Source: Nitrosomonadales bacterium (GTDB lineage Bacteria > Pseudomonadota > Gammaproteobacteria > Burkholderiales > Gallionellaceae). Taken from it: 8,025 nucleotides of DNA. Of the stretch, positions 7,025 through 8,025 are shown piece by piece (the stretch's first letter is position 1; each line of letters opens with the position of its first letter). The notes under the pieces were generated by a model. The model saw nothing but the letters and a program-made list of their open reading frames with translations. It was not told the DNA's origin and ran no database searches. The stretch covers positions 1-8,025 of the forward strand of contig QJWF01000134.1 of assembly GCA_003235435.1 (NCBI GenBank). The letters run 5' to 3'. The position numbers and the translations under genes were made by a program.

Positions 7025-7384
7025 GTGCCCATACTCGCAAAACAAAGAAAAGGAGTGCTGGCGCTGCATGTTGAAGGCGACATGACCATATATACGGCTG
7101 CCTCACTGAAGAATGAATTGATGGAATATATTAAGCAGGCGAGCGAATGCGAAATTGTCCTGTCCGAAGTAAGCAAAATGGATAGCGCCGGCATGCAGCT
7201 GCTCATTTTGGCCAAACGCGAAGCGGCAACGCACAAAACACCATTGCGTTTTATAGGCCACAGCAAAGCTGTGATGGATGTGATGGATACCTACGATATG
7301 TCTGCTTACCTGGGAGGTACGACATCGATCGCGGAGGCTCCGAGCCTTAATTTGTCGGGAGCCGGTTTACAGGAAAATCATTGA
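7025..7384 (+). CDS. STAS-domain protein (anti-sigma factor antagonist-like)
   Basis: A 119-residue single STAS domain of the SpoIIAA/MlaB-like fold. The first strands read VLALHVEGDMTIYTAASLKNEL (about 11-32). The conserved loop SKMDSAGMQLLILAKREA (about 50-67) has D53 and S54, where SpoIIAA-type proteins are phosphorylated. RFIGHSKAVMDVMDTYDMSAYL (about 75-96) forms the last helix region. The C-terminal tail of about 20 residues is not conserved. Start is GTG 7025, supported by AAGAGA at 7010-7015 about 9 bases upstream; the next in-frame ATG would remove the first strand. It sits between a CheY-like gene and a CheA-type gene, so I infer a regulatory partner in that pathway rather than a sigma-factor role. 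No anti-sigma kinase gene is visible. The STAS assignment is secure; the function is not known. Confidence 0.88.
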   Translation: MPILAKQRKGVLALHVEGDMTIYTAASLKNELMEYIKQASECEIVLSEVSKMDSAGMQLLILAKREAATHKTPLRFIGHSKAVMDVMDTYDMSAYLGGTTSIAEAPSLNLSGAGLQENH

Positions 7385-7501
7385 ACAACCCGGACCTTGC
7401 AAGCCATCGGCAATCTGCGCCAATGGTGTATCGCCGAAGCGGGAATCCGCAAGCATGGTGTCAGGTTGGCGCAATGCGAATCAATGGGAATAGATGAAAA
7501 A
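7385..7501 (+). other. 117-bp spacer between STAS and cheA genes, open in the shared frame
   Basis: The spacer has no stop codon in the frame used by both flanking genes, so a single TGA (7382-7384) ends STAS and the same frame runs on into cheA. A TTG at 7397 and an ATG at 7484 are in-frame alternative starts for the kinase. The peptide it would encode (TLQAIGNLRQWCIAEAGIRK and onward) is not one I recognise as part of CheA. I treat it as untranslated, with low certainty. Confidence 0.4.
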
Positions 7502-8025
7502 ATGAGCGTCGATCAGAATACATTCATTCAAACATATGTCGCTGAGGCGCATGCCCTGCTGCAAGAAATGGAAGGGTTGCTGCTGCATTGGGATGCCGGT
7601 CCCCGCGATGCCGATACAATCGATTCTCTTTTTCGCGCAGCCCATACCATCAAAGGTTCTGCGGGCATGTTCAATCTGAACCCCATAGTTGAATTCACCC
7701 ATATCGTCGAGGACGTGCTTGTTCGCGTAAGGGACGGTAATGTTGAGGTAGTGCCCGACCTGGTGGCTTTGCTGCTGGACAGTTGCGACTACATGCTTCT
7801 TCTCGTCAACGTTGTTGCCGGGCAGGGCGAACAACTGGACGAAGCTGCGCTTGCACGCGGTATCGAACTGAGCAAACGGTTGCAGCGCTACCGGACGGAT
7901 GAAGAGGCCGATGCAAAGGAAACCAAGGAAACAACCGCTTCAAACTCCGCCACTTCTGCCCTTGCCAAAGGAAGCGAGGTCAGTTCCGACAATTGGCATA
8001 TTTCCCTGCGCTTTGGCAAAAACAT
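7502..8025 (+). CDS. cheA: CheA-type chemotaxis histidine kinase, N-terminal part (cut by window edge)
   Basis: The first 174 codons of a hybrid-type or CheA kinase. Residues 1-125 form an Hpt (P1) domain: FIQTYVAEAHALLQEMEGLL, then LFRAAHTIKGSAGMF with the phospho-acceptor His at 48, then IVEFTHIVEDVLVRVRDG. A low-complexity polar linker rich in Lys, Glu, Thr, Ser and Ala follows at about 132-162. The last visible residues, WHISLRFGKN (165-174), begin a domain I believe occurs in CheA proteins of betaproteobacteria. Dimerisation, ATPase and CheW-like domains are expected beyond the edge but unseen. Phosphate would pass from the catalytic domain to H48 and then to the CheY-like protein. ATG 7502 is chosen because Hpt alignment begins soon after; ATG 7484 (six residues earlier, MGIDEK) is in frame and almost as good. 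Neither has a strong Shine-Dalgarno. Confidence 0.9.
   Translation, partial: MSVDQNTFIQTYVAEAHALLQEMEGLLLHWDAGPRDADTIDSLFRAAHTIKGSAGMFNLNPIVEFTHIVEDVLVRVRDGNVEVVPDLVALLLDSCDYMLLLVNVVAGQGEQLDEAALARGIELSKRLQRYRTDEEADAKETKETTASNSATSALAKGSEVSSDNWHISLRFGKN

Noticed and set aside
7481..7834. 117-codon minus-strand open frame
   Set aside because: Antisense to the CheA Hpt domain, whose HTIKGSAG motif is unmistakable. The minus-strand product has no family resemblance.

Overview
The window looks like ordinary chromosome from a Gram-negative proteobacterium, most likely a betaproteobacterium. The supporting signs are a homodimeric-type pyruvate dehydrogenase E1 (AceE), a long threonine dehydratase with two C-terminal ACT-like domains, ApaG next to a lipoprotein lytic transglycosylase MltA, and a chemotaxis-type CheY/STAS/CheA cluster. 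I suspect the Nitrosomonadales/Gallionellaceae area from general resemblance, but this is inference and was not tested by any search.

Positions 1-4730 hold three minus-strand genes in the order ilvA, ygfA (5-formyl-THF cyclo-ligase), aceE. They have gaps of only 6 and 23 bp, so they are probably co-transcribed. aceE runs off the left edge and lacks roughly its last 30 codons. Threonine dehydratase makes 2-oxobutanoate for isoleucine synthesis, YgfA recycles 5-formyl-THF, and AceE decarboxylates pyruvate to feed acetyl-CoA.

Positions 4731-4818 are an 88-bp divergent intergenic region. From it, apaG and mltA run to the right at 4819-6397. They appear to form a short two-gene unit whose products are unrelated in function: a small protein linked to the stress/Ap4A locus in other bacteria, and a peptidoglycan-cleaving outer-membrane lipoprotein.

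After a 206-bp non-coding stretch (6398-6603), a signalling cluster begins on the plus strand: a stand-alone CheY-like receiver, a single-domain STAS protein, and the N-terminal Hpt part of a CheA-type histidine kinase that runs off the right edge. The likely relationship is that CheA autophosphorylates and passes phosphate to the CheY-like protein. The STAS protein would be a regulatory partner of unknown target.

I found no tRNA, rRNA, CRISPR array, insertion sequence, phage gene or convincing intrinsic terminator. The most unusual item is the STAS gene inside the chemotaxis cluster. I do not see strong evidence for a previously undescribed system.
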